Part shown: one piece after another, positions 1 to 9,920 of the stretch
Numbering within the stretch: the stretch's first letter is position 1
How the letters are laid out: each line of letters starts with the position of its first letter
Origin: Pontibacter indicus
GTDB taxonomy: Bacteria > Bacteroidota > Bacteroidia > Cytophagales > Hymenobacteraceae
DNA: 64,000 bases
Reading direction: 5' to 3'
Assembly (NCBI RefSeq): GCF_900156345.1
Contig: NZ_FTPP01000001.1
Coordinates: 372,001-436,000, forward strand
Position numbers and translations under genes: made by a program
The notes under the pieces: model-generated
Database searches by the model: none
Told to the model about the DNA's origin: nothing
What the model saw: only the letters and a program-made list of their open reading frames with translations

Positions 1-128
1 TACCCACGAGCGATGATTTCGCCGTCCCGCACGACCACTGCACCGAAAGGCCCGCCAAAACCAGCCTCCATTTTCTCGACGGATAGCCTGATGGCCTCCC
101 GCATAAAGTTTTTCTGTTCTTCTGTCAT
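1..128 (-). CDS. nucleoside/guanine deaminase family, N-terminal fragment (runs off the window)
   Basis: Reading leftward from an ATG at 126-128 there is an open frame to the window edge. It gives about 42 residues beginning MTEEQKNFMREAIRLSV and containing GGPFGAVVVRDGEIIARG. This matches the first helix and first beta strands of the cytidine/deoxycytidylate deaminase fold as found in guanine deaminases and tRNA-adenosine-deaminase-like proteins, which hydrolyse an exocyclic amine with a bound zinc. The zinc-binding HxE and PCxxC motifs would lie beyond base 1 and cannot be checked, so the substrate is not assignable. The family match rests on the GGPFGA(V/I)(V/I) segment. Confidence 0.7.
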   Translation of the reverse strand, partial: MTEEQKNFMREAIRLSVEKMEAGFGGPFGAVVVRDGEIIARG

Positions 129-598
129 AGGATATGCCTTACGCTGCAGCATACGTTATACCGGCAGAAATCGATGTATGATGCCGCTTTGTGATCGTGC
201 TCCTCGTCGTCGTGAAAAAGCTGTAATTGTTAGTCATAAACCTATCCAAAACTGGCTGAGACAAGTATATAAAATAGCAATAGCTTACACTACACTTGTG
301 CCTTTTAACGCATACTCGTAGTGCAAGCTATTCTAGCTAATGCTGCTCCTCAAAAGTGGGCAGCCCGTACCTTACTCAAATGAAATATCTAGTTTTGGAA
401 GTATAGAGTTTATAATTTGGACTATAGCAATCTTTCTTAATTTATTACGCACCAATTATAGCATTGGTTTTGAATACAGAAAATACGTAGGTATATTTTA
501 TTGAACCAATGCCTGAAAATGGAAATATCTGATAACTAATGATTCATATGCTTATGACTGCCAAATTTCAACTGTCGGTTACAGATCTTATTTTAAAG
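129..598. other. intergenic region, no gene seen
   Basis: An AT-rich 470 bp stretch lies between the divergent deaminase fragment and the lipoprotein at 599. The open frames crossing it have no family resemblance and no sensible start. One exact TAnnTTTG string (TAGTTTTG, 390-397, plus strand) could be a -7 box, but no TTG lies at the right distance upstream, so it is not listed as a promoter. A single AGGTATA motif copy lies near 488. Confidence 0.5.
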
Positions 599-1195
599 AT
601 GAAGCACCAAGTGCGTTGGTGTGCTTTTGTACTTTTTAGCACGCTTTTGCTAAGCGCCTGCACCACCACGCGAGAGCAGGAGATTGAAGGGGACGTAAAC
701 GAGTTTCGCTCCTGGGTGAATGCCCAGACAAACAAACTGGAGGAGCGAACCGAGGAGGACTGGAAAAAAACAAAAGAAGACTTTAGAACTCGCACCGAGG
801 AGCTCGACCGCAAGCAGGAGCGCTTCTCCGAAAAGCTGCGTGCTGACTATCAGCAGATCAAAGAAGATTTTAAGGCCCGTGAGCGGGAACGAGACAGCCT
901 GGCGAACAACGAGGCCGAGTTATCGAAATGGGAGCGCGACCTGCTGGGACAGTACGCCAATGGCACCGCTTTGAGTGAAGGAAATGTGGAGCAGGCCTAC
1001 CAGAACTTCATGAGCAACGTGCGTGCCCGAAGCAAAAACTGGAAACAGCAGGATTGGGACATGGCGGCCGCCGTGCTCGAGGAGCTGAACCAGCGCAAAG
1101 AAGCCTTCGATGAACTGCCCGACGAAACCGAGGTACGTATAAAGACCCTTCAGATGGAATTTGCCGCGCTAAAGGACAGCGAGACAACGAACTAA
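599..1195 (+). CDS. coiled-coil lipoprotein of unknown function
   Basis: 198 residues from the ATG at 599. The frame is open upstream to 539, but only the 599 start gives a compact lipoprotein signal: MKHQVRW, a hydrophobic stretch, then LLLSAC with the lipidated Cys at residue 21. The mature part is highly charged and helical, rich in Glu, Lys, Arg and Gln, with repeated segments such as EERTEEDWKKTKEDF and EELDRKQERFSEKLRADY. This suggests a long coiled coil anchored to a membrane. It resembles DUF-type lipoproteins common in Hymenobacteraceae (possibly DUF6565, not certain). PhzF follows 28 bp downstream on the same strand. No enzymatic motif is visible, and a structural or envelope role is inferred. 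Confidence 0.75.
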   Translation: MKHQVRWCAFVLFSTLLLSACTTTREQEIEGDVNEFRSWVNAQTNKLEERTEEDWKKTKEDFRTRTEELDRKQERFSEKLRADYQQIKEDFKARERERDSLANNEAELSKWERDLLGQYANGTALSEGNVEQAYQNFMSNVRARSKNWKQQDWDMAAAVLEELNQRKEAFDELPDETEVRIKTLQMEFAALKDSETTN

Positions 1196-1223
1196 AAAGA
1201 TACCCTAATAACAGCTACACCCT

Positions 1224-2117
1224 ATGACCAATACAGAGACCCTTACACCTGAGTTATACCTGGTCAAAGCATTTACAGAACAGCCAAACGGAGGGAACAC
1301 CGCCGGCGTCGTCCTCTTTGCCGACAAGCTCTCTCGTGAACGTCGCCAGAAAATAGCCGCCGTGCTGGGGCTTTCCGAAACGGCTTTTGTGTCCGCCTCC
1401 GATGTGGGAGATGTGAAAGTAGAGTTTTACACCCCGCTCAAGCAAATTCCGCACTGCGGTCATGCCACGGTCGCTGCCTTTAGTTTGCTCTGGCAAAAGG
1501 GACTACTGCTGGACGGAAGCGCTGTGAAAGAATCTATAGAGGGACCACGCCAGATCAGTTACGAGGAAGGCAAGGTATACCAGGCGCAGCTGCCACCGCA
1601 GTACACAACGCTGGGAGCGGCCGGCATTGATCCGAACGTGATTTCTACATCGCTCGGCTTGCCGGAGGGATTTGTCCTTCCACAAGCGCCTGTAGTCGCC
1701 AGCACCGGGGTTCCTTTTTTACTGGTGCCTATACCTGACGAGCGCACGCTCCACCACCTGCAGCCTGACCAGGAGCTGATCAGGGCCGTGTCGGACAAAG
1801 CAGGTTTGGTGGGCTTCTATGCCTTTACGACAAATACGGAAGTAGCCGATGCGAGCGCCCGCATGTTTGCACCGAGCTATGGTATAGCCGAAGAATCGGC
1901 CACAGGCATGGCGGCCGGCCCACTTGCCTGCTACCTGCACGATCATCTGCAGTATCACAAAGCGAATTTCCTCATTCACCAGGGCTACCTCATGCGCCAT
2001 CCGTCGCCAAGCCAGATCGAAGTGATGCTGCAGCTCGACGGGGAGGGTCACATTGTGGGGTTACGTGCCGGAGGACGTGGACTGGTGATCAGGAAAATGG
2101 AGTTAGGGGACTTTTAA
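1224..2117 (+). CDS. PhzF family isomerase-like protein
   Basis: 297 residues, the normal length for PhzF/YddE proteins, which have two similar diaminopimelate-epimerase-like halves around one active site. The N-terminal half has PNGGNTAGVV (residues 21-30), then LSETAFV with the likely catalytic glutamate at residue 52, and IPHCGHATVAAF near 75-86. The C-terminal half has EESATGMAAGPL, the second substrate/anion loop. PhzF itself isomerises a phenazine precursor. No phenazine genes are nearby, so the substrate here is unknown and the protein is best called PhzF-like. It converges on the DinB-type gene with 6 bp between them. Confidence 0.9.
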   Translation: MTNTETLTPELYLVKAFTEQPNGGNTAGVVLFADKLSRERRQKIAAVLGLSETAFVSASDVGDVKVEFYTPLKQIPHCGHATVAAFSLLWQKGLLLDGSAVKESIEGPRQISYEEGKVYQAQLPPQYTTLGAAGIDPNVISTSLGLPEGFVLPQAPVVASTGVPFLLVPIPDERTLHHLQPDQELIRAVSDKAGLVGFYAFTTNTEVADASARMFAPSYGIAEESATGMAAGPLACYLHDHLQYHKANFLIHQGYLMRHPSPSQIEVMLQLDGEGHIVGLRAGGRGLVIRKMELGDF

Positions 2118-2123
2118 GTGCGG

Positions 2124-2687
2124 CTACTGGAGCCACTGCTGCCGCAGGCGGGCGATCTGCCGGGCATGGTGGGTAAAGTGGTCCTGTAAAAAATCGAGCG
2201 TCTGGCTGATGGAAAGCATACCCGCGTAAGGGTGACGGAAGAGGCACTTGCCTAACTGCTGCGGAGGCAGTTCGGTGAGGGTGTCTTCGAGTTGGTAACG
2301 GGCCGCGTCCCACTGAATGCGCAGTGAGTTCAGGCTGGCATAGGCCGGCACCTTCGCCACAGCGGCAGGGGCCTTGAACTTCATACCCGAATGCAGCGCC
2401 ACACGAAGCAAGATAGACCTGATGCTGTGTGCCAGCGAGGCTGATTCCAGTTCCTTTTCCTGCACTTTGCGCTGTATGTAGCTGTTGGTCAGTTGCTCCA
2501 CCTGAATCAGGTGAGCCACGATCTGGTTGATGGACCACTTGCCAGTTGCGGCAGGGCGGTTCAGCAGTTCCTCGTCCAGCCCCTCCAGCTCTCCGATCAG
2601 TCGGTTCCGCGACTCTTCCAGTTTCAGGTATTGGCTTTCCAACGAAGGATTCATCAATTGAATGTGACTATAGGTGGTTGTGCTCAT
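2124..2687 (-). CDS. DinB family protein (putative metal-dependent hydrolase or thiol transferase)
   Basis: 187 residues forming a predicted four-helix DinB/YfiT-like bundle. The likely metal-binding histidines are in NQIVAHLIQVEQ, in FRHPYAGML and in DHFTHHARQI near the C-terminus. The third pattern, DHxxHHxRQI, is typical of the family. DinB-like proteins include bacillithiol and other low-molecular-weight-thiol S-transferases. Assignment to a specific thiol is not possible from sequence. Two starts are possible: the first ATG at 2687 or MNPSLESQY 11 codons later. I kept the longer one. It is a single gene, convergent with the PhzF-like gene. Confidence 0.85.
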   Translation of the reverse strand: MSTTTYSHIQLMNPSLESQYLKLEESRNRLIGELEGLDEELLNRPAATGKWSINQIVAHLIQVEQLTNSYIQRKVQEKELESASLAHSIRSILLRVALHSGMKFKAPAAVAKVPAYASLNSLRIQWDAARYQLEDTLTELPPQQLGKCLFRHPYAGMLSISQTLDFLQDHFTHHARQIARLRQQWLQ

Positions 2688-2893
2688 AGGTAAACGCAGG
2701 TTGAGGTCGATTATTGATTGCCAATCTACATAAATTTCTGATTAGTGCAACGGAAGATGCTGTTTTTTTGAGCCTAAATGACTGATAATAAGGCTTGTGA
2801 TCTAATATGGAGTAAAATATATAATTGGATAAGTTCAAATCTGATGAAACAAAGGCGAATGTTCCTTTTCTTTGCAGAAAAAATACACACAGC

Positions 2894-3613
2894 ATGGAAA
2901 TGACCAACGACCCGGTAGGGGCTGCTATACAGGATTTTATGGCCGGAAACCGCAAGGCGCGGATCGTGGTGGAAAGCAACCTGACTGAAGACGACGAAAT
3001 AGAAGTAGCCTACCTTTTCCGGACGCCCGAAGAAATGCCCGAGCTGGAGCTGCTGGCACTGGATGAGTGCCGGGGACGGGTGCTGGACGTGGGCGCAGGA
3101 GCCGGCTGCCATAGCCTTGCCCTGCAGTACCTTGGAGTCGATGTGACAGCCCTGGATGTGTCGGCTGGGGCGGTGCAGGCCATGCGACAGCAAGGTATAC
3201 GGCAGGTACTTGAGCAGGATATTTTCAAACTGAGTGGCCAGCGCTACGACACGCTGCTACTGCTCATGAACGGGATAGGTATAGCCGGCGATCTGGAAGG
3301 GCTGGAGCGCTTCCTGGAGCATACCAAAACACTGCTGAACCTTGGCGGTCAGATTCTGCTCGAGTCATCGGATATCCTGTATATGTTTGAAGAAGAAGAC
3401 GGCTCTGTGCTGCTCGACCTGAACGCGGGCTACTACGGGGAGGTAGTGTACAACATGCGCTACAAAGAGCATCAGACCGGCAAGTTCAAATGGCTCTTCA
3501 TCGACCCGGCCATTCTGGAAGACTATGCTACCAGCCACGGCTATACCTTCGAGCTGCTCTACGAAGGGGAGGCCGGTAATTACCTGGCCCGGCTGGCACT
3601 CGCGCAGGCATAG
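2894..3613 (+). CDS. class I SAM-dependent methyltransferase
   Basis: 239 residues from the ATG at 2894. The open frame extends to 2825, but the extra 23 residues look untranslated. A TTTTCTTTG sequence resembling the Bacteroidota -7 box lies about 20 bp before 2894, inside that extension. The glycine-rich SAM loop is VLDVGAGAG (residues 63-71), followed by VDVTALDVSAGAV, where the Asp probably binds the SAM ribose, then LEQDIFKL and LLLLMNGIGI. The N-terminal helices and C-terminal sheet are typical of small-molecule methyltransferases. The substrate is unknown. YihY/BrkB follows on the same strand. Confidence 0.85.
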   Translation: MEMTNDPVGAAIQDFMAGNRKARIVVESNLTEDDEIEVAYLFRTPEEMPELELLALDECRGRVLDVGAGAGCHSLALQYLGVDVTALDVSAGAVQAMRQQGIRQVLEQDIFKLSGQRYDTLLLLMNGIGIAGDLEGLERFLEHTKTLLNLGGQILLESSDILYMFEEEDGSVLLDLNAGYYGEVVYNMRYKEHQTGKFKWLFIDPAILEDYATSHGYTFELLYEGEAGNYLARLALAQA

Positions 3614-3679
3614 AACCGCCCTCGCGCGGTGGCTATACCTTAAGCGACCGCTTTGCCGTATGCCTGTAGGTATAGCAAA

Positions 3680-4642
3680 ATGGCAAACCTCATGCGAAAA
3701 AGGCTTACAACCACCTGGGAACTGACCAAACAGACTTTCAAGAAGTTCGTCGATGACAACCCCCTGGACTATGCGGCCATCATCGGGTTCTACACTATTT
3801 TCTCGCTGCCGGCCGTGCTTATCATCACGATCCGCATTGCAGGCTCCGCTTTTGGGGAGGAGGCTGTGCGCGGCGAGGTGGTGAAGCAGGTGGGCGGTAT
3901 TGTGGGGCGCAACAGCGCCACGCAGGTACAGAGCATCATCGAGAATGCCAGCCAGTCCGAGGCCAGCACCATCGGCACGGTGATTGGCGTGCTCGTCATG
4001 GCCTTCAGTGCTACGACGGTATTTGTGGCGCTACAGGATTCGCTCAACGCCATCTGGAAGGTGAAGGCCAAAGTAGAAAAGGGCTTCATGAAGCTGGTGA
4101 TCGGCCGTCTTCTGTCGCTGGCCCTGGTGGTGAGCTTTGGCTTTCTGCTGCTCGTTTCGCTTTCGGTGGATGTGGTGCTGGGGCTTTTTTACGACTACCT
4201 GCGGCAGGAGCTCTCCGGCATAGCCGTATACCTGGTTACGATCGGCAACATCCTGGTATCCATTGCCATTGCCACGGTTATTTTCGCTGCCATCTTCAAA
4301 GTGCTGCCTGATGCCCGCATTCGTTGGGCCAATGTGTGGGTCGGCGCTGTCGTTACCGCCATTCTGTTCACCCTGGGTAAGTACGTCCTCAACATCTACT
4401 TCCAGCACGACCCGCTAGCCGACACCTATGGAGCGGCTGGCTCGCTTGTACTGATTCTGGTGTGGGTATACTATACCTCCGTTATCTTTTTGCTGGGAGC
4501 TGAGTTCACGCAGGTATATTCCGAAGATCATGACCGCGGCGTTGAGCCCACCGATACCGCCGTGAAAGTAGAAAAGCAGGAAATAGAGAAAGACGAGGAC
4601 ACCGGCACCGTCGAAGTGAAACGCAAGTCAGGTCTCAACTAA
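3680..4642 (+). CDS. YihY/virulence factor BrkB family membrane protein
   Basis: About 320 residues with six predicted hydrophobic segments. It starts with MANLMRKRLTTTWELTKQTF, then DNPLDYAAIIGFYTIFSLP, the characteristic first conserved block. The family segments ATTVFVALQDSLNAIW and, near the C-terminus, YGAAGSLVLILVWVYYTSVIFLLGAEFTQVY are present. The C-terminal tail (about 40 residues) is charged and cytoplasmic. The family was once called ribonuclease BN, but that activity belongs to another protein and the true function is unsettled. An upstream ATG at 3653 is possible. I chose 3680 because the residues before it are not family-like. Confidence 0.88.
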   Translation: MANLMRKRLTTTWELTKQTFKKFVDDNPLDYAAIIGFYTIFSLPAVLIITIRIAGSAFGEEAVRGEVVKQVGGIVGRNSATQVQSIIENASQSEASTIGTVIGVLVMAFSATTVFVALQDSLNAIWKVKAKVEKGFMKLVIGRLLSLALVVSFGFLLLVSLSVDVVLGLFYDYLRQELSGIAVYLVTIGNILVSIAIATVIFAAIFKVLPDARIRWANVWVGAVVTAILFTLGKYVLNIYFQHDPLADTYGAAGSLVLILVWVYYTSVIFLLGAEFTQVYSEDHDRGVEPTDTAVKVEKQEIEKDEDTGTVEVKRKSGLN

Positions 4643-4834
4643 CGGGTTGTGCTCTCCTTATTAAAATGATAGGTATAGCGTAAGGAAACCGCCCCTTCAC
4701 CTTTCCGAAAGATCAAGCTTTGAAATGAAATATTTGATTGATGCTTAATCATGTTAAGTTTTAGATACTTAATGCATTATATCACGTAGTTGCATAGCAT
4801 CAGAGACAGAGATTATTAACTAAAACCTATACCT

Positions 4835-5155
4835 ATGAAAAATCTGAAATCCTGGCTGGCCATGTTTGCCATGCTCACCGTGTTTATGTATGGCTGCGAT
4901 AGCGGCGGCACCGATGTAGTGGAGTCGGGCACGTACCAGGGCAGTGTGAAAAAAGCTGTGCCTGAGAAGACTGAGATTTACGTGCAGACTGATGACAACA
5001 AAACGCTGGAACTATACTTCACAGATGCCACTACGCTGACCCACAATGGTGAGACGGTTCCTTTTGACCATCTGAAGGAAGGGACCCGGGTGGAAGTGCA
5101 GGTAGAGAAAGTAGGCCAACGCCTGGACCCCGTAGCCGTGCGCATTCTGGAATAA
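4835..5155 (+). CDS. small lipoprotein, unknown function
   Basis: 106 residues. A signal peptide ends in VFMYGC, giving a lipidated Cys at residue 21, followed by a flexible DSGGTD stretch. The remaining about 80 residues alternate hydrophobic and polar residues (TEIYVQTDDNKTLELYF, GTRVEVQVEKVGQRLDPVAV) and look like a small beta barrel or OB-like fold. I do not recognise a named family. The gene is followed after 4 bp by a DUF2231 membrane protein, so the two are probably co-transcribed. Confidence 0.75.
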   Translation: MKNLKSWLAMFAMLTVFMYGCDSGGTDVVESGTYQGSVKKAVPEKTEIYVQTDDNKTLELYFTDATTLTHNGETVPFDHLKEGTRVEVQVEKVGQRLDPVAVRILE

Positions 5156-5159
5156 CCCC

Positions 5160-5651
5160 ATGGAGGAACTGCTGAGCTGGCGCACCGAGGCCTGGCATCC
5201 GCTCACGGTGCATTTCCCGGTGGCGCTGCTGCTCTTCGCCACGCTGGCCAAACTGCTGGCTGTTTTGCTGAAGCCGCAGCCGGCTGCTTTCTGGCACCGC
5301 ATGGGTGCTTACCTGCTCTCTGCGGGCACGGCAGGCGCCTGGCTGAGCATCTATACCGGCGACCTGGCCGATGGCATTGTCTCGCGGCAGTTGTGCGACC
5401 CCACGGTGCTGAAAAGCCACGAACTGGCCGCCTACAACCTGGCCTACCTGTTTACAGCAGCTTCGGTGCTCGACCTGAGTATTATGGTGGACTGGGTACA
5501 AAGGTATAAGCGGCCGTTATCAGCTGTAATGGTAGTGCTCATGCTGGTTGGCAGTGGTTACCTGGCCTATACCGGGCATCTCGGCGCCAAGCTCGTCTAC
5601 GAACAGGCCGGCGGCGTGCAGGTGCCTCTGTCTGACTGTGCCGGTTTCTAA
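5160..5651 (+). CDS. DUF2231 family membrane protein
   Basis: 163 residues with four hydrophobic segments. The N-terminal HPLTVHFPVALLLFA is the signature of DUF2231 membrane proteins. Later histidines in LKSHELAAYN and YTGHLGAKLVYEQAGGV fit the family's suspected haem or metal binding between helices. It starts 4 bp after the preceding lipoprotein and ends just before a strong bidirectional terminator. Function is not established. Relatives often sit near respiratory or copper-related genes, which is not the case here. Confidence 0.85.
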   Translation: MEELLSWRTEAWHPLTVHFPVALLLFATLAKLLAVLLKPQPAAFWHRMGAYLLSAGTAGAWLSIYTGDLADGIVSRQLCDPTVLKSHELAAYNLAYLFTAASVLDLSIMVDWVQRYKRPLSAVMVVLMLVGSGYLAYTGHLGAKLVYEQAGGVQVPLSDCAGF

Positions 5652-5654
5652 AGC

Positions 5655-5693
5655 AAAACGGCCCCTGGTTCCAAAAACCAGGGGCCGTTTTTT
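5655..5693. terminator. bidirectional intrinsic terminator
   Basis: An inverted repeat with arms AACGGCCCCTGGTT and its complement, separated by about 5 bases, is followed by six T on the plus strand and preceded by an A-run that serves the minus strand. It lies between the convergent DUF2231 gene and pdhB and can stop transcription from both. Confidence 0.9.
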
Positions 5694-5709
5694 ATACAAT
5701 CAGTCCAGC

Positions 5710-6693
<984 letters not shown>

Positions 6694-6766
6694 AGTAATG
6701 TTAAAATCTCTGTTCAGCTGGTAAAATTAAGATAACTCTTTCAATTTGCAATGTATAAGCGGGAAC

Positions 6767-8554
6767 TTATCGTATCATCCCCTCCCGGAAGGCTTGTTTC
6801 CCATGATAAGCGGCGAATTCCGGGTCGTCGAAGGCCCGTTCCATATAGCTGCGATCGCGCTGAATGGCCCTTCGCAGGTGAATGCGCACCATGCCCTCGT
6901 TCTGCATGCGCGCGCCCAATACGGCCAGCGAGTAGTGCGCCAGCGGATCTTCCTCTTTCAGCTCCAAAGCCTTTTCGTAGTACTGGCGGGCACCTTCGTA
7001 ATTTTCTTTCAGCATATAACTTAAACCCAGGTTCATGTTCGTCTGGTAGTCGTCGCCGGAGTAGGTCAGGCTGCGGATAGCTTCGTCGTAGAGGCCCATC
7101 TCCATTTCCAGCGCGGCTTTGTCGGTGAAGATGCGGTGCAGGAGCTCCTGCTCGCCACCCAGTTTGATGGCGTAGTCGTAGATCTGCAGTGCTTTTTCGC
7201 GCTCGCCACGCAGGTGGTAGGCACTGGCCAAGGCATAATTTACTTCGGCAGTCGGGTTGCGGAAGCCGGCGAAGTTCAGGTTGTGGATGGCTTTGTCCAG
7301 TAGGGCTTCTTTTGCCTTCGGACGGTACTCTTTGCGGGCCATTTCGGTATACACCACACCCAGGTTGTAGTAGGCGGGCCACAAGTCGGTGGTTTTCACG
7401 GCCGCCTCGTAGAGTTTGCGGCGCTCGGCCAATAGTGGTGTCAGCGTCGCGGCGTACTGCAGTTCTTCGGCCGTGAGGGCTTGCGCGCTCAGGCTGTCTT
7501 CGGCAATGCGGCGGGCTAGCAGGTATAGCTCATAGTCCGATTTGCGGGCGCGGTTATAGTCCACCTCCACGCGGGCAAAACGCATGGTCGGGTAAATGTA
7601 CTTGCGGATGTACTCGAAGGCTGCACTCTGCTGCAGGGCGTCCGTTTTCTGCTTGTCAGAACCGGTGCCTTGCAGCATGGTGGCAACTTCCTGCTTCTGT
7701 GCCTTAGGCAACGCTGATTTATTCACGCGCTCCAACAGGGCTGCCCAGTCGGTCGGTTCCGTTTCGGTACTGATCTCTATTTTCTTGCCGGAGTAGTCGA
7801 GCAAACCAACTTTGGTTCTATAGTAGTCGGCCAGGGCCTTGGCGCGCTTCTGGGCCAGGTCGGTGCCTTTTTCATTGGGTGCCTGACTGCCGATCACCTT
7901 GATGGTCTGCTGCTTCACCGTGTCCATGGCGTACTGGTCCAGCACGGGCAGGTTTTCGCCCAGGTAGTTTTTGGTGGCGAACTGGTTCTCGTCGAAGTAG
8001 AACAGGATGGTGGCAGGACCCTCGGCGATGGTTTTGTAGTTATCGGGCACATAGGTATAGTCGTTACTGCGCACCATCAGCAGGGCGGTGGTGTTCAGGC
8101 CGGTGGCTACCTGCTCCTCCGGGGTATAGGCCACGCGGTCGCGCTTGCGTTTGTCAATGACGGTGCCCTGCACCAGCAGCTTACCCTTGTTCTTGTGCGG
8201 TGCGTAGGGGAAGGTGAACTCCTGTGTGATGGTCGGGCGATTGTTTTCGTACAGGTAATTGCCCAGGTCGAAGTTGAGGGCGCCCAATTGCTCGCGCTGC
8301 TGACCGGCAGCTTCGTATACCACATCAATCTTGTAGCGGTAGTCCTGGTTTTTGCGAAGCATTTTCTCGGGCAAGGTGGCCTTCATTTCAAATACCACCT
8401 CCTGTCCATTTGCTACGAGGGGATTGGGCGTCACTTCAATTTCCTGCTTTTTGGCCTGTTTTACCATGCGCTGCAGGGTGCAACCTGTGTTGGCAGAGAG
8501 CATCACCACGGCAAGCGGCAGAAACAAAGCGACGTTTTTTTTGTTGTGTTTCAT
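6767..8554 (-). CDS. outer-membrane lipoprotein with OmpA-like and TPR regions
   Basis: 595 residues. The signal peptide ends SANTGC, giving a lipidated Cys at residue 25. Residues about 35-160 look like a beta-rich domain (VTPNPLVANGQEVVFEM). Around 185-265, FYFDENQFA and IKVIGSQAPNEKGTDLAQKRAKALADYY resemble an OmpA-type peptidoglycan-binding fold. From about 380 onward there are tetratricopeptide-type helical repeats (PAYYNLGVVYTEMARKEY, ALASAYHLRGEREKALQIYDYA, NLGLSYMLKENYEGARQYYEKAL). The architecture suggests an envelope scaffold, possibly gliding- or secretion-related, but no partner gene is adjacent. It shares no obvious operon with pdhB. Confidence 0.85.
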   Translation of the reverse strand: MKHNKKNVALFLPLAVVMLSANTGCTLQRMVKQAKKQEIEVTPNPLVANGQEVVFEMKATLPEKMLRKNQDYRYKIDVVYEAAGQQREQLGALNFDLGNYLYENNRPTITQEFTFPYAPHKNKGKLLVQGTVIDKRKRDRVAYTPEEQVATGLNTTALLMVRSNDYTYVPDNYKTIAEGPATILFYFDENQFATKNYLGENLPVLDQYAMDTVKQQTIKVIGSQAPNEKGTDLAQKRAKALADYYRTKVGLLDYSGKKIEISTETEPTDWAALLERVNKSALPKAQKQEVATMLQGTGSDKQKTDALQQSAAFEYIRKYIYPTMRFARVEVDYNRARKSDYELYLLARRIAEDSLSAQALTAEELQYAATLTPLLAERRKLYEAAVKTTDLWPAYYNLGVVYTEMARKEYRPKAKEALLDKAIHNLNFAGFRNPTAEVNYALASAYHLRGEREKALQIYDYAIKLGGEQELLHRIFTDKAALEMEMGLYDEAIRSLTYSGDDYQTNMNLGLSYMLKENYEGARQYYEKALELKEEDPLAHYSLAVLGARMQNEGMVRIHLRRAIQRDRSYMERAFDDPEFAAYHGKQAFREGMIR

Positions 8555-8684
8555 ATCAGATTGAGGTAACCAACGTAAGATATAGCTGGTACAGCCGTTG
8601 TTTAGCTGCCGTACCTTGATTTTTGTCGATAATCTTTGACGAAAATCTATAAATTTCCTACTTTTAATTTTAAATCAAACGAAA

Positions 8685-8903
8685 GTGAAAAGGCTACAAT
8701 ACTTTATCGAATCTCAGGCTTTTGGTGTCTGCGCCATGTTGGGAGAGAAGCTTGGAATAGCCTCTAGCAGCATTCGCCTGTCCTTCATCTACATTTCGTT
8801 TTTCACACTGGGCTCACCTATCATCCTGTACTTCATCATGGCTTTCTGGATGAACGTGAGCAAGCACCTGCGTCGCGAGCGCAGCACCGTCTGGGATTTA
8901 TAG
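8685..8903 (+). CDS. small PspC-domain protein
   Basis: 72 residues. The sequence FGVCAMLGEKLGIASSSIRLSFIYISFFTLGSPIILYFIMAFWM follows the PspC pattern: a GvCaglAe-like start, a helix, then a hydrophobic membrane segment. PspC proteins are membrane stress-response factors in enterobacteria. Short single-domain versions like this are common in Bacteroidota with unknown role. The last codons overlap the end of the convergent glycosyltransferase by 6 bp. Confidence 0.8.
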   Translation: MKRLQYFIESQAFGVCAMLGEKLGIASSSIRLSFIYISFFTLGSPIILYFIMAFWMNVSKHLRRERSTVWDL

Positions 8904-9920
8904 GTCCCGCGCTGTGCGTCGCTGGCGCACAAAGTACTGCCACACAATACTCCCCCTGTAAACGCCCGTCATAGTTGGAAAAGTGCCTTTCAGCTGCTGT
9001 GCTTTTCTGCGCTGCCGCCAGTACTTGCTGTTTCGCAGCAGGTCGGTATGCGCACGCAGCACCGCTTTGGCATCGGCCGACTGTCCTGCCATCAGCATGC
9101 GCAGGGCCGCCAGCCAGTCCAGCAGAATCCGGATAACAACAGTTGAAAACAGCTCGCCGCCGGGCAGGTTTTTGTACAGCAGGGCCAGTCCATTCCGGAA
9201 ATTCAGGTATGTTTTGCGCGGGTTTGACTTGTGCAGCGTGCCGCCTCCCACGTGGTATACCTGGCTGTGGCCGTTATACATCACCTTATAGCCCACGTTC
9301 TTGGCGCGCCAGCAGAAGTCGATCTCCTCCATGTGCGCAAAAAAAGCTGGCTCCAAGCCGCCTAGCCCGTGAAAAACATTGGAACGCACGAACATGCAGG
9401 CGCCCGTTGCCCAGAACACCTCCGCCACATCGTTGTACTGCCCTTTGTCTTCCTCCAGCGTCTCGAACAAACGCCCGCGGCAATACGGGTAGCCGAGCGC
9501 ATCCAGCAGGCCACCGCCCGCGCCAGCGTATTCAAAAAAGTCAGGGTGCTGCTGCGCGACGATCTTGGGCTGGCAAACGGCGATGTTCTCGTCCGACTCC
9601 ATCAGTTGAATAATCGGCTCCGTCCAGGCTGGCGGCACGTGCACGTCGGAGTTGAGCAGCACGTAGTATTTAGCCTCTACCTGTCGCAGGGCAATGTTGT
9701 ATCCTTCGCAGAAACCGTAGTTGTCGTCGTTTTGGATGATGCGCACCTGCGGGAAGTGCTCCTGTAAGAAGGGGATGGAGCCATCGGTAGAGGCATTGTC
9801 GGCCACGATCACTTCGCAGCCTGCACTGTTTTCCACTACCGACGGCAAAAACTCCTGCAGATAGCGGAGCCCGTTCCAGTTAAGTATGACAATAGCCGTG
9901 AGGCTGGGATTAGAGGCCAA
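8898..9920 (-). CDS. family 2 glycosyltransferase
   Basis: 340 residues. GT-A fold signatures: TAIVILNWNGLRYLQEFLPS, VIVADNASTDGS, NYGFCEGYNIAL and LLNSDVHVPPAW with a DVH metal motif, then WATGACMFVRSNVF, and FFAHMEEIDFCWRAK as the acidic catalytic block. The arrangement is that of rhamnosyl/galactofuranosyl-type transferases acting on lipid-linked or surface glycans. The specificity is unknown. It overlaps the upstream YbaB gene by 11 bp, so the two are co-transcribed, an unusual pairing. Confidence 0.9.
   Translation of the reverse strand: MASNPSLTAIVILNWNGLRYLQEFLPSVVENSAGCEVIVADNASTDGSIPFLQEHFPQVRIIQNDDNYGFCEGYNIALRQVEAKYYVLLNSDVHVPPAWTEPIIQLMESDENIAVCQPKIVAQQHPDFFEYAGAGGGLLDALGYPYCRGRLFETLEEDKGQYNDVAEVFWATGACMFVRSNVFHGLGGLEPAFFAHMEEIDFCWRAKNVGYKVMYNGHSQVYHVGGGTLHKSNPRKTYLNFRNGLALLYKNLPGGELFSTVVIRILLDWLAALRMLMAGQSADAKAVLRAHTDLLRNSKYWRQRRKAQQLKGTFPTMTGVYRGSIVWQYFVRQRRTARDL

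Noticed and set aside
3612..3632. Terminator after the methyltransferase at 2894-3613
   Set aside because: A short ACCGC/GCGGT hairpin is present, but no T-run follows. It could be chance, and the YihY gene may be read from the same transcript.
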